Assembly (NCBI RefSeq): GCF_023646285.1
Contig: NZ_JAMOKX010000006.1
Location: forward strand, 51,007 to 115,006
DNA length: 64,000 nt
DNA from: Helicobacter colisuis
Lineage (GTDB): Bacteria; Campylobacterota; Campylobacteria; Campylobacterales; Helicobacteraceae
Direction: 5' to 3'
Of this stretch, positions 36,984-44,860 are shown one piece after another; the first letter of the stretch is position 1; the number at the start of each line of letters is the position of its first letter. Position numbers and translations under genes: made by a program. The notes below the pieces were generated by a model. That model ran no database searches, was not told the DNA's origin, and was given only the letters and a program-made list of their open reading frames with translations.

Positions 36984-38488
36984 AAAAAATTTTTGAAAGT
37001 GATTTGGATTCCCTTTCTTTAGAAGAAGAGGATTTGCTTTTTGAAAAGTTGGCAAAAGAGCTTGGCTTGGAGCTATTTAAGCTTGGTGCCATTAAAAAAG
37101 AGGTGGCATTTCTCTTAAGCTTAGATCAAATGAGATATTTTGAAGCCATTATTATAAAAAAAGAAGAAAAAACTCTGCTAATTGCCTTAAAAAATCCTTT
37201 TGAGAAGTCTTATCAAGAAACTTTGAAAATGATTTTTTCTAACTTTTCTATCGTGTTTGGTTTAATTAAAAATAGGGATTTTAAAGCGGCAATTTCTTGG
37301 CTTGAACGAGAGGAATTATTACAGAAACTTTTAGAGAGGATTCCAAATGAAATTGCTAAAGATTCTAAAGAGGAAAATTCTAGTATTTTGGAGTTTTTAA
37401 AGCTTATTTTGCAAGAAGCTGTTTGTAAAGGCGCAAGTGATGTGCATTTTGAGAGAGACTTTGAGACTATGAGGATTCGCTTTAGAATTGATGGAGTTTT
37501 GGTGGAGTATTTGAGCTTGGAATCTTGGCTTTTAAATCCGTTAAGTTCGTGCATTAAGTTACTTTCTCATCTTAATATCACAGAGACTAGAATCCCACAA
37601 GATGGTAGATTTTCTCTAAGCATAGAGCTAAGAAACCAAATCATAAAAGACTTTGATTTTCGTGTTTCCACACTTCCTTTGATTGAAGGAGAATCCATAG
37701 TGCTTCGAATTTTAGATAAGCAAAAAACACTTATGCCTTTAGAGACTTTGGGGTTTTCATCTGATGAGCTAGAAAAAATCACTAATCTTTTTAATTTACC
37801 CTATGGTTTAGTTTTTATTACAGGACCAACAGGAAGTGGAAAAAGCACAACAATGTATGGAATCTTAAATATCCTAAAAGAGAGGAATCTTAAAATCATC
37901 ACACTTGAAGATCCAGTGGAGTATCGGCTAAAGCATATTTCTCAAGTGGCAATAGGAGCTAAGATTAATTTTGCATCGATTTTAAGAAATGTTCTAAGGC
38001 AGGATCCTGATGTTATTATTTTGGGTGAAGTGCGAGACAAAGAGACATTGCAAATTGCGATTCAAGCGGCATTTACAGGACATTTAGTTTTTGCGACACT
38101 ACACACCAATGATTCGCTAGATACGATTGTGCGCTTATTGGATATGGGATTAGAATCTTATTTTATTTCCCAAGCTTTAAGTGGAATCATTGCCCAAAGA
38201 TTGTTAAGGAAGCTTTGTAGGCATTGTCGAGAATCTCAAGATGGAGTTTTTATTTCAAAAGGTTGTGAAATGTGTAATTACACGGGCTATAGTGGGCGTG
38301 AAGTGGTTGCAGAGATTTTGTGTATGGATAAAGATTTAGAAGATTTTATCGCCCAAAAAATCACCAAAACAGAAATTTTAGAAAAAATCCTTGCCAATGA
38401 TGAAAGCTTTACCCTAGAAAAAAGAGCGCTTAATAAAGCCAAAAATGGTATTACAGATCTTAAAGAAGTGTATAAGGTGATTAAATAA
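36980..38488 (+). CDS. GspE/PilB-type traffic ATPase (CtsE-like)
   Basis: Hexameric ATPase that powers pseudopilus assembly. The 502 residues contain GASDVHFERDFETMRIRFRI near 153 (N2 domain), Walker A TGPTGSGKSTTMYGIL near 282, the Asp box LEDPVEYRL near 309, and Walker B RQDPDVIILGEVRDKET near 342. A His box (TGHLVFATLHTND) and a zinc-binding pair CRHC...CEMC near 412-434 complete the set, the last being typical of assembly rather than retraction ATPases. The start is a TTG overlapping the previous stop (TTGA). No retraction ATPase (PilT) is present in the window. Confidence 0.93.
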   Translation: MKKIFESDLDSLSLEEEDLLFEKLAKELGLELFKLGAIKKEVAFLLSLDQMRYFEAIIIKKEEKTLLIALKNPFEKSYQETLKMIFSNFSIVFGLIKNRDFKAAISWLEREELLQKLLERIPNEIAKDSKEENSSILEFLKLILQEAVCKGASDVHFERDFETMRIRFRIDGVLVEYLSLESWLLNPLSSCIKLLSHLNITETRIPQDGRFSLSIELRNQIIKDFDFRVSTLPLIEGESIVLRILDKQKTLMPLETLGFSSDELEKITNLFNLPYGLVFITGPTGSGKSTTMYGILNILKERNLKIITLEDPVEYRLKHISQVAIGAKINFASILRNVLRQDPDVIILGEVRDKETLQIAIQAAFTGHLVFATLHTNDSLDTIVRLLDMGLESYFISQALSGIIAQRLLRKLCRHCRESQDGVFISKGCEMCNYTGYSGREVVAEILCMDKDLEDFIAQKITKTEILEKILANDESFTLEKRALNKAKNGITDLKEVYKVIK

Positions 38489-39684
38489 TGCCTTCTTTTG
38501 TGGTTAAATACAAAAAGAATGGCAAGATTTATGAGCAAAAATTTAGCGCCCAAAGCAAAAAAGCACTTGAAGAAACCCTGCAAAAGAAGAAAGTTTTAGT
38601 TTTGGCGATAGATTATAAAGAGAGTTGGCTGGATTATTTTTTCTTGCAAAAGCCAAAGACAAAAGAAATTTCTAGCGCATTTTATCAGCTAAAATTTGGG
38701 TTAAAGGCTAATTTGCCACTTAAAGAAATATTAGAAAATATCCAAAAATATACTAAAAATAATTATCTGAAAATGCAGTTTTTAAAGGTTTCTAATTCGC
38801 TTCATCAAGGTAGGGAGTTGGCTGCTTGTTTTAGGGAAGCTGGTTTTTCAGATTTTATTTGCGCGATGATTGGGATAGGGCAAAAAAGCGGGAGATTAGT
38901 AGAATCGGTAGAGTTTATTTTGCTGGATTTGCAAAATAGACAAAAAAACCATAAGCTTTTAAGAAAGATTCTGTTTTATCCGCTTTTTGTGGTTTGTGTT
39001 ATGGTTTTAGTTTTTTTAGGTATCACACTTTTTGTGCTGCCACAATTTGAAAGTTTATTTGCTAGTCTTGATTCATCTCTGCCTTTGGCTAGTCAAAGCT
39101 TACTTTTTATGAGAGTTTTGGTTTTAAATTATGGGGTTTTGATTCTAGGAGTGATGATTTTAGGATTATGGCTTTTGAGAAAACTTTATTGCATAAACAA
39201 CAAATTTCAAGCAAAAATATCAAAATGGCTTTTAAAGATACCTTTTTTGGGGAGAGTGTTATATTTTTATCAAACTTCGCAGTTTTTATTGTGTTTTTAT
39301 TGGCTCTATAAAAGCAATTTAGAGTTGAAAATAGTTTTGGAGATTGCAACAAAATCATTAAGTAATACTTATCTTAAAGAAAGATTGCAAGAGATTTATC
39401 CTAGCCTTATGCGTGGAGCTTTAATTGCAGATAGCTTTGAGGGCAGTGGAGTTTGGGATTTGTTAAGTGTGCAATTATTGCATAGCGCTAAGGATCAAGC
39501 GGGATTTTTAGAAGCTTTGGAGGTAATTTTGGCGCTGCATCAAGAAGAGTTGCAGAATAAAAGTGAGAGTTTGTTGGCAATGATGGAGCCTTTGATGGTT
39601 TTTGTGCTTGGGATTCTTGTGTTGTGGTTAGCACTTGGTATTTTTTTACCACTTTGGGAGTTGCCAATGCAAATTAAGGGGTAA
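38488..39684 (+). CDS. GspF/PilC-type inner-membrane platform protein (CtsF-like)
   Basis: Polytopic platform protein that works with the traffic ATPase. The 398 residues show the duplicated T2SSF layout: first cytoplasmic repeat (about 60-160, with FGLKANLPLKEILENI), a membrane helix pair around 170-232, second repeat (about 265-360, FLLCFYWLYKSNLELKIVLE), and a final helix near 370-392 (MMEPLMVFVLGILVLW). The N-terminal 50 residues are the extra PilC/GspF leader domain (SFVVKYKKNGKIYEQKFSAQ). The start overlaps the ATPase stop by one base; it is the last gene of the rightward transport operon. Confidence 0.92.
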   Translation: MPSFVVKYKKNGKIYEQKFSAQSKKALEETLQKKKVLVLAIDYKESWLDYFFLQKPKTKEISSAFYQLKFGLKANLPLKEILENIQKYTKNNYLKMQFLKVSNSLHQGRELAACFREAGFSDFICAMIGIGQKSGRLVESVEFILLDLQNRQKNHKLLRKILFYPLFVVCVMVLVFLGITLFVLPQFESLFASLDSSLPLASQSLLFMRVLVLNYGVLILGVMILGLWLLRKLYCINNKFQAKISKWLLKIPFLGRVLYFYQTSQFLLCFYWLYKSNLELKIVLEIATKSLSNTYLKERLQEIYPSLMRGALIADSFEGSGVWDLLSVQLLHSAKDQAGFLEALEVILALHQEELQNKSESLLAMMEPLMVFVLGILVLWLALGIFLPLWELPMQIKG

Positions 39685-39725
39685 TTAAATTACTTTTTTT
39701 TAGTGGCTTTTTTGAGTTTTCTTTG

Positions 39726-39731
39726 TATAAT
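39726..39731 (+). promoter_or_regulatory. -10 box of the DsbC-like gene
   Basis: TATAAT at 39726-39731 lies 29 bases before the preferred ATG at 39760, downstream of the end of the transport operon. A T-rich tract (39691-39720) precedes it. AAGGA at 39749-39753 fits the ATG at 39760 with six bases between. Confidence 0.5.
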
Positions 39732-39759
39732 GATTAACAAAAAAACATAAGGAATGTTA

Positions 39760-40488
39760 ATGAAAAAGATTATTGCAATTTTGGCTTGTGGTTTGACTTT
39801 TGCAAGTGCTGCTTTAGAAGAGAATTTCAAAAAAAGCATTAAAGCTATGGCAGATGTTGAGGTGGAAGTGGAGTTTAAAAAAGAGCTTGTTAGCTTTCCT
39901 TCAATGTATTTTGTAATTGGTAAAACAAAAGGTGGTGATATTTTTCCTGTGATTGTGAGTAAAGAGGGTGAATATTTTATTGGATTAAGCAATGTTTTAA
40001 AGCTTAGCAATGTAGATACTCAAATGATGCAAGAAGCTTTAAATCAAGCACAAAAAGAGAAAGAGGCTAGAGATTCTAAGGTTTTAAAGGAGCTTTTTAG
40101 CAGTTTTAAAGAGAGTGATTTCTTGTATTTACAAGGAGAAGGTAAGAATCTCCCTACTAAGATTGTGGTCTCAGATCCAGATTGCCCTTATTGTAGAGAG
40201 CATTTAAAAAGCATCAATCAAGAGCTAAAGAAAGCTAATATTAAAATGATTTTTGCTCCAATCCACGAAAAAGAAGCCTTTGTCAAATCTCAACTTATTA
40301 TGAATGAAGCAGCTAAGTTAAAAAAAGATGACACAAAAGGGAAGGTGGTGCTTTTAAATAAATACTTCAAAGACATAACCTTGAGTGATAAGGAGTTAAA
40401 GACAGATTTTTCACGAATCGCTCAAAATACAAAAAAGATTTTTGAAAGTGGAGTGATTAAAGGCGTTCCTTTTATTTATGAAGAGTAA
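39760..40488 (+). CDS. DsbC-like periplasmic thiol:disulfide isomerase
   Basis: A 242-residue exported thioredoxin-fold protein: signal peptide 1-17 (cleavage after ASA), an N-terminal dimerisation-like domain (about 20-75), a helical linker, then the catalytic domain. The active site is CPYC at Cys142/Cys145 (SDPDCPYCREHL) and the cis-proline loop is GVPFIY at the very C-terminus. The domain order matches DsbC/DsbG-type isomerases. The C-terminus is short, ending right after the cis-Pro strand. The ATG at 39760 is preferred over one two codons earlier because of ribosome-binding-site spacing. It precedes the mla genes and overlaps the mlaE frame slightly. Confidence 0.82.
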   Translation: MKKIIAILACGLTFASAALEENFKKSIKAMADVEVEVEFKKELVSFPSMYFVIGKTKGGDIFPVIVSKEGEYFIGLSNVLKLSNVDTQMMQEALNQAQKEKEARDSKVLKELFSSFKESDFLYLQGEGKNLPTKIVVSDPDCPYCREHLKSINQELKKANIKMIFAPIHEKEAFVKSQLIMNEAAKLKKDDTKGKVVLLNKYFKDITLSDKELKTDFSRIAQNTKKIFESGVIKGVPFIYEE

Positions 40489-41605
40489 AATGACACCAAC
40501 ATTAGAAATTACAAAGAGTGATGTTTGCGTCCTAAAATTAGGCGGTTTTTGGGATTATAAAATCCCAAAAACATTACTTTTAAGACTTGATTCTATAAAA
40601 TTAACAAATGTTAAGATTAAGATTGAATTAGCAGAAAATTTTGATTTAGACTTTTGTGGTGGAGAGATTTTGGAGCGTTGGATTCTATCCTTAGAATCAA
40701 AAAATATTGTTTTAGAAAATGCTTTGAAAAATCACTCCAAAAGTCAGCAAATTTTTCAAATTCTTGCAACTAGAAAAAATCCCCCAAAACAAGATGTGGT
40801 GAAAGATTTTATCAAGCTACATTGGGATAGTTTGCAAATATTAAAGGGTTTTTTTAAAGATTCTATTAGAGTGATTGGATTTTTTGGAGAGATTCTTTAT
40901 GCTTGGTTTGCAAGCTTTTTAAAGCCCAAAAATATTCGCTTAAAAGCAACTTTGTATTGCATTCAAGAATCATTAATAAAAGCGATTGGAATCGTAGCGT
41001 TGGCTTGTTTTTTAATTGGGGTTGTGATTGCCTATCAAGGTTCGATTCAGCTAAAGCAGTTTGGCGCAAGTCTTTTAATTGTTGAAATGAGCTCTATGCT
41101 AACTTTGCGAGAAATGGCACCCATTATTACAGCAATTATTATTGCAGGGCGGAGTGCATCAGCTTTTAGCGCAGAGATTGGAATGATGAAAGCAACTCAA
41201 GAAATTGATGCAATGCGCGTTATGGGATTTGATCCAATTACCTTTTTAGTTTTGCCTCGTATGTTGGCGCTTTGTTTAGTTTTGCCTTTGGTGGTTTTTA
41301 TTGCTGATTTATTTGGGCTTTTGGGGGCTATGTTGGTATGTCAATTGCAGCTTGGAATTGGCACTGAGCAGTTTGTGGAGCGATTTTTGCAAGTGGTGGA
41401 TATGCGGCATTTTTGGGTGGGGATTGCTAAAGCACCATTTTTTGGTTTAATTATTTCTTTTATTGGTTGTTTTCACGGATTTATTGTGGCTAAGGATACG
41501 CGTAGCATCGGAGTGCATACGACTAAAAGTGTTGTAGAATCGATCTTTTTAGTGATTGCCTTTGATGCGATTTGTTCGGTGATTTTTACAGAGATGGGTT
41601 GGTAA
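40478..41605 (+). CDS. mlaE: Mla-type lipid ABC transporter permease MlaE (with STAS-like N-terminus)
   Basis: Inner-membrane permease of a phospholipid transporter that keeps outer-membrane lipid asymmetry. The 375 residues are longer than E. coli MlaE because about 110 residues of STAS-like domain precede it (LEITKSDVCVLKLGGFWDYK; IELAENFDLDFCGG). The membrane part begins near 140 and shows the MlaE signature REMAPIITAIIIAGRSASAFSAEIG near residue 215 and MRVMGFDPITFLVLPR near 248. An in-frame ATG at 40490 is an alternative start with GAAGAG before it. Followed at once by mlaF and mlaD. Confidence 0.9.
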   Translation: MKSKMTPTLEITKSDVCVLKLGGFWDYKIPKTLLLRLDSIKLTNVKIKIELAENFDLDFCGGEILERWILSLESKNIVLENALKNHSKSQQIFQILATRKNPPKQDVVKDFIKLHWDSLQILKGFFKDSIRVIGFFGEILYAWFASFLKPKNIRLKATLYCIQESLIKAIGIVALACFLIGVVIAYQGSIQLKQFGASLLIVEMSSMLTLREMAPIITAIIIAGRSASAFSAEIGMMKATQEIDAMRVMGFDPITFLVLPRMLALCLVLPLVVFIADLFGLLGAMLVCQLQLGIGTEQFVERFLQVVDMRHFWVGIAKAPFFGLIISFIGCFHGFIVAKDTRSIGVHTTKSVVESIFLVIAFDAICSVIFTEMGW

Positions 41606-42352
41606 ATGGGGGGTTTGCAAAAAGAAAGCTTAATAGAAGTTAAAAACCTCTACACAGGCTATGGCAAAAATATTATCCACGATGGCGTGAGCTTTGAGGT
41701 GTATTCTCGTGATATTTTCGCACTTTTGGGGGGTAGCGGAAGTGGGAAAAGCACTCTTTTAAATACGATGATTTTTCTTAAAAAACCCATTGGTGGGGAA
41801 GTTAGGATTTTGGGTAAGGAAATTTGGGGATTGGATGCTAAAGAAACTTTGGCAATGAAATTAAACTTTGGAGTGTTGTTTCAATTTGGGGCGTTATTTA
41901 GCTCTCTTAATGTGCTTGATAATCTTACCTTACCTTTGTGCGAATACACAAAATTTGACAAACAAGACAGAGAGAATTTGGCATATTTTTGGCTAACAAG
42001 AGTGGGGTTAAATCCTGAAGTTGCTAAGCTTTATCCCAGTGAATTAAGTGGAGGAATGGTGAAGCGCGTTGGTTTGGCTAGAGCCCTAAGTCTTAGCCCA
42101 AAGATTCTTTTTTTAGATGAACCAACAAGTGGGCTAGATCCTAAGAGTGCAAGACATTTTGATGCACTCATTAAAGAACTTAGAGATTTGCTTGGGATTA
42201 GCATTGTGATGGTAACGCACGATATGGAAAGTGTGAAGGGAGTTGTGGATAGAATGGTGGTCTTAAAGGACAAAAAAGTCTTTTTTCAAGGTAGCCTAGA
42301 AGAGCTAAGAGCGCAAACAGATTCATTAGATTTATTTTTGCATCAAATATAA
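41606..42352 (+). CDS. mlaF: Mla-type lipid ABC transporter ATP-binding protein MlaF
   Basis: Cytoplasmic ATPase of the lipid transporter. The 248 residues carry Walker A LLGGSGSGKSTLLNT near residue 40, a Q-loop in FGVLFQFGALFSSLNVLDN, the MlaF-type signature ELSGGMVKRVGLARALS near 146, Walker B ILFLDEPTSGLDP near 167 and the H-loop VMVTHDMES near 198. The ATG follows the mlaE stop without a gap and opens with a run of six G. Its neighbours mlaE and mlaD confirm the system. Confidence 0.94.
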   Translation: MGGLQKESLIEVKNLYTGYGKNIIHDGVSFEVYSRDIFALLGGSGSGKSTLLNTMIFLKKPIGGEVRILGKEIWGLDAKETLAMKLNFGVLFQFGALFSSLNVLDNLTLPLCEYTKFDKQDRENLAYFWLTRVGLNPEVAKLYPSELSGGMVKRVGLARALSLSPKILFLDEPTSGLDPKSARHFDALIKELRDLLGISIVMVTHDMESVKGVVDRMVVLKDKKVFFQGSLEELRAQTDSLDLFLHQI

Positions 42353-42361
42353 GGAAAGAGA

Positions 42362-43159
42362 ATGGAAACACGATTAAATTATGTATTGCTTGGAGTATTT
42401 TTTATCGCGGTTCTGTTGGCTTTAGCCGGATTTATTTTTTGGATGGGCAAATATGATAGGAATTTAAGCCAATATAATGAGTATTATATTTATAACAAAG
42501 AGCTTCCTAATGGTATTAGAGTAGAAACCCCTGTGAAATATTTGGGTTTGCCTGTTGGGTTTGTTAGGCATTATCAATTAAGTGGAAATGAAGTGGAAAT
42601 TGTGGTGTGGGTTCAAAAAGAGATTGTATTAAATGAAGGTAGCAAAGTAGCAGTGCAATCACAAGGCTTAACAGGTGGTAATTTTTTAACTCTAATTCAA
42701 GGAAAGGGTGAGCCTTTTAAACAATCGCAAAAGGCAATTTTGGGGTTTAAAGAAAATTGGATTGAACAGGTGAGTTCTAAGGTTGAAAATGTAATGGCGC
42801 AATTAGAAACTAGTTTGGAGCGATTTAATCGATTGCTTAATGATAAGAATCTTGGAAATATTGAAGCAGGTTTGCAAAACTTTGCTGATGTTTCTGATGA
42901 ACTTTACTGGGTGTTAAAAGATGCTAAGGCAGAGATTAAACACATTGGAGAAATAAGGGCGCGATTAAATGAGGGTTTAAAGCGTGGAGATTATAATTTA
43001 AGATTAATTCTAACACCTTTGTTGTTTGATTTGGAGCAGAATTCCAAGGCTTTGCAAAAAGTCTTGCAGGGGGGCAGTGATACTTTGGAAGATTTTAGAG
43101 ATTCGCCAAGGAGTTTTTTGTTTGATGTAACTAAACAGAAACTTGGACCTCGTGAGTAA
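42362..43159 (+). CDS. mlaD: MCE-family lipid-binding protein MlaD
   Basis: Periplasmic substrate-binding subunit anchored in the inner membrane. At 265 residues it has one N-terminal membrane helix (about 8-29: LLGVFFIAVLLALAGFIFW) and an MCE domain at about 38-118, with NGIRVETPVKYLGLPVGFV and the LTGGNFLTLIQGKG strand. A long helical C-terminus (about 130-250) probably forms part of a ring or tube. Ten bases separate it from mlaF, and AAGGAAAGAG lies before the ATG. Confidence 0.92.
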   Translation: METRLNYVLLGVFFIAVLLALAGFIFWMGKYDRNLSQYNEYYIYNKELPNGIRVETPVKYLGLPVGFVRHYQLSGNEVEIVVWVQKEIVLNEGSKVAVQSQGLTGGNFLTLIQGKGEPFKQSQKAILGFKENWIEQVSSKVENVMAQLETSLERFNRLLNDKNLGNIEAGLQNFADVSDELYWVLKDAKAEIKHIGEIRARLNEGLKRGDYNLRLILTPLLFDLEQNSKALQKVLQGGSDTLEDFRDSPRSFLFDVTKQKLGPRE

Positions 43160-43168
43160 AGGAATGCA

Positions 43169-43720
43169 ATGAAAATGAAAATAAAAAATATCATTTTGGG
43201 AATGATTTTGGTGGGTATTTTGAGTGGTTGTGTGGGCAAGGAGGTTTTGCCTGTGAGTTATTATCAATTAGAAATTCCTTATAAAAAGACAGAGTGCAAG
43301 AGTGTTCAGACTTATAATTGGTTAGGTGTTGAGGTTGCAGAGAAAATCAATACCAAAAAAATTGCTTACAGAGAGGCTTCTAATGAAGTCGCCTATTTTG
43401 CAAAGAATCAATGGATAGAATCTCTACCCAATATGCTTGATTCTTTGATGCTAAAGGCAGCTTATCAAAGTTGTATTGATTTAGTAGAAAGTAGAAATCC
43501 CTTAAGAGATTCTCTAAAGCTGTATGTGTTAGATTTTTCTTATGATGAGAGTTCTAATCGTGTATTTTTTGAAGCAAAACTCCAAAAGAGCACAAAAGAT
43601 TCAAAGACTTTGTGGATTTATCGCGATGAAGTAGTGCCAGAGGGCGATTTTAAAGAGATTATCAAAACAATGAATGCGGTGATTTTAGATGGATATTTTG
43701 AAGCTTTTTCCCAAATATAG
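43169..43720 (+). CDS. ABC-type transport auxiliary lipoprotein (PqiC/YmbA-like)
   Basis: A 183-residue lipoprotein: basic N-terminus, hydrophobic segment and lipobox ILSGC with Cys21. The mature part (SYYQLEIPYKKTECKS near 30-45; KLYVLDFSYDESSNRVFFEA near 115) matches the ABC_trans_aux / PqiC-like fold found next to MCE transporters. It probably sits in the outer membrane (no Asp at +2) and receives or hands over lipid, occupying the role that MlaA or MlaC fills elsewhere. It is the last gene of the mlaEFD set, nine bases after mlaD. Confidence 0.8.
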   Translation: MKMKIKNIILGMILVGILSGCVGKEVLPVSYYQLEIPYKKTECKSVQTYNWLGVEVAEKINTKKIAYREASNEVAYFAKNQWIESLPNMLDSLMLKAAYQSCIDLVESRNPLRDSLKLYVLDFSYDESSNRVFFEAKLQKSTKDSKTLWIYRDEVVPEGDFKEIIKTMNAVILDGYFEAFSQI

Positions 43721-43732
43721 GGTGAAATTTAT

Positions 43733-44068
43733 ATGGAATATGTAATTTTTTTAGAAGATTGGATTTTGGAGGTTGTGATTGGGATTTTGCCCTTTGAGAG
43801 AGAAAAGAAGCAAAAAATTAAGCTAGAAGGGGAGTTTTACTATTTTAAGAATCAAGGGGAGACTTTTTTGGATTATCGTGAGTTAAGGAAGTTTTTTAAA
43901 GAAGCTTTTTTGAATGAATTTGGGCTATTAGAAGAAGCTTTAGAGTATTTTTCTAAAGAGATTCCAAAACGATTTTCACAGATTCAAAGCTATAAAATCA
44001 CCATCACTAAATTAGAGATTTTTGAAGATTGTAAGGTGGCGATGCAAATTAGTCATAAAATTTGCTAG
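43733..44068 (+). CDS. folB: Dihydroneopterin aldolase
   Basis: Cleaves dihydroneopterin to hydroxymethyl-dihydropterin in folate synthesis. The 111-residue protein has the FolB order: VIFLEDWILEVVIGILPFERE at the start (family L-x-x-x-x-G-x-x-xx-E), a degenerate DYREL segment near 45, LEEALEYFSKEIPKRF around 62-77 and a final KITITKLE strand near 87-94. It is on the short side (about 115-120 is usual) and the sequence is divergent. It lies 12 bases after the lipoprotein gene, so may be read with the mla operon. Confidence 0.75.
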   Translation: MEYVIFLEDWILEVVIGILPFEREKKQKIKLEGEFYYFKNQGETFLDYRELRKFFKEAFLNEFGLLEEALEYFSKEIPKRFSQIQSYKITITKLEIFEDCKVAMQISHKIC

Positions 44069-44071
44069 AAT
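44064..44071 (+). promoter_or_regulatory. -10 box of bcp overlapping the folB end
   Basis: TTTGC-TAGAAT (box at 44066-44071) overlaps the stop codon region of folB and lies 23 bases before the bcp ATG; ATAAAGGAAT provides the ribosome-binding site. It suggests bcp has its own promoter, useful for a stress gene. Confidence 0.4.
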
Positions 44072-44093
44072 CATAAAAAAATAAAGGAATAGC

Positions 44094-44573
44094 ATGGAAT
44101 TATCAATTAATGCTCAAGCACCTAATTTTAGTCTGCCCAATCAAGATGATGCTGAAATTTCTTTGCAGGATTTTAGTGGAAGTTGGGTAGTTTTGTATTT
44201 TTATCCTAAGGATAAGACACCAGGTTGCACCAAAGAAGCTTGTGATTTTCGTGATAACTTATTAGAATTAAATGGTTTAAGTGTGGTTGTTTTAGGAGTT
44301 AGTCCTGATAGTGTCAAATCTCATCAAAGTTTTATAGAAAAAGAAAAATTGAATTTTACATTACTAAGTGATTCTAATAAGAATGTATTAAAAGCCTATG
44401 GTGCTTGGGGTCTAAAAAAGCTTTATGGTAAAGAATATGAAGGTGTCATACGATCAACTTTTATTATTAATCCGCAAGGAAAAATTGCATTTATGTGGAA
44501 AAATGTCAAGGTAAAAGGGCATATTGAAGCAATCAAAGAGAAATTAAAAGAATTGCAAAACTTACCAAGTTAG
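44094..44573 (+). CDS. bcp: Thiol peroxidase, Bcp/PrxQ-type peroxiredoxin
   Basis: Thioredoxin-dependent reduction of peroxides in the cytosol. The 159-residue protein has APNFSLPNQDD at the start, the motif YFYPKDKTPGCTKEACDFRD at about 36-54 with peroxidatic Cys45 and resolving Cys50 (the 1-Cys-4-Cys PrxQ spacing), and VIRSTFIINPQGKI near 122. Full length for the family. It overlaps the convergent small gene at 44562 by 12 bases. Confidence 0.94.
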   Translation: MELSINAQAPNFSLPNQDDAEISLQDFSGSWVVLYFYPKDKTPGCTKEACDFRDNLLELNGLSVVVLGVSPDSVKSHQSFIEKEKLNFTLLSDSNKNVLKAYGAWGLKKLYGKEYEGVIRSTFIINPQGKIAFMWKNVKVKGHIEAIKEKLKELQNLPS

Positions 44574-44801
44574 CACTTCTTTTTTGATTTTATTGAGACT
44601 ATCAATGGCTTCTTTGAGCTTGGAAACTTCTTCGTCGATTTGTTGGAGATTCCACATATCAAGCGAGGGTGGCATATCTTGAGAGCCACGCTTTATCATC
44701 ACATAATCTACAAAAGAAATCTTAGCTAATCTTAGGAGAAATTCTATTTCAGCTTGCGCTTCCTCGATTTTTTTTAGCAGAGAATCAATTCGTTCAAACA
44801 T
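44562..44801 (-). CDS. Small coiled-coil hypothetical protein
   Basis: A 79-residue, highly charged protein with heptad-like helices at both ends (IDSLLKKIEEAQAEIEFLLR and VSKLKEAIDSLNKIKKEVL) around a short middle with MIKRGSQDMPPSLDMWNLQQ. No signal or membrane segment. I do not recognise the family. It starts with a good AAGGCGAC-type leader and lies upstream of tilS on the same strand by 59 bases; its 3' end overlaps bcp by 12 bases. Confidence 0.65.
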   Translation of the reverse strand: MFERIDSLLKKIEEAQAEIEFLLRLAKISFVDYVMIKRGSQDMPPSLDMWNLQQIDEEVSKLKEAIDSLNKIKKEVLTW

Positions 44802-44860
44802 TGTCGCCTTTCTTCTTTGGTTGATAATTGGATTTTAGCATTTTTTGGTTTATAGAAATT

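Noticed and set aside
41608..41613. Run of six G at the mlaF start (others of six at 43073 in mlaD, 23374 in the EI24 gene, 24869 in bioG)
   Set aside because: Considered as phase-variation tracts, but six bases is shorter than the G-runs known to vary in Campylobacterota and all frames are intact.
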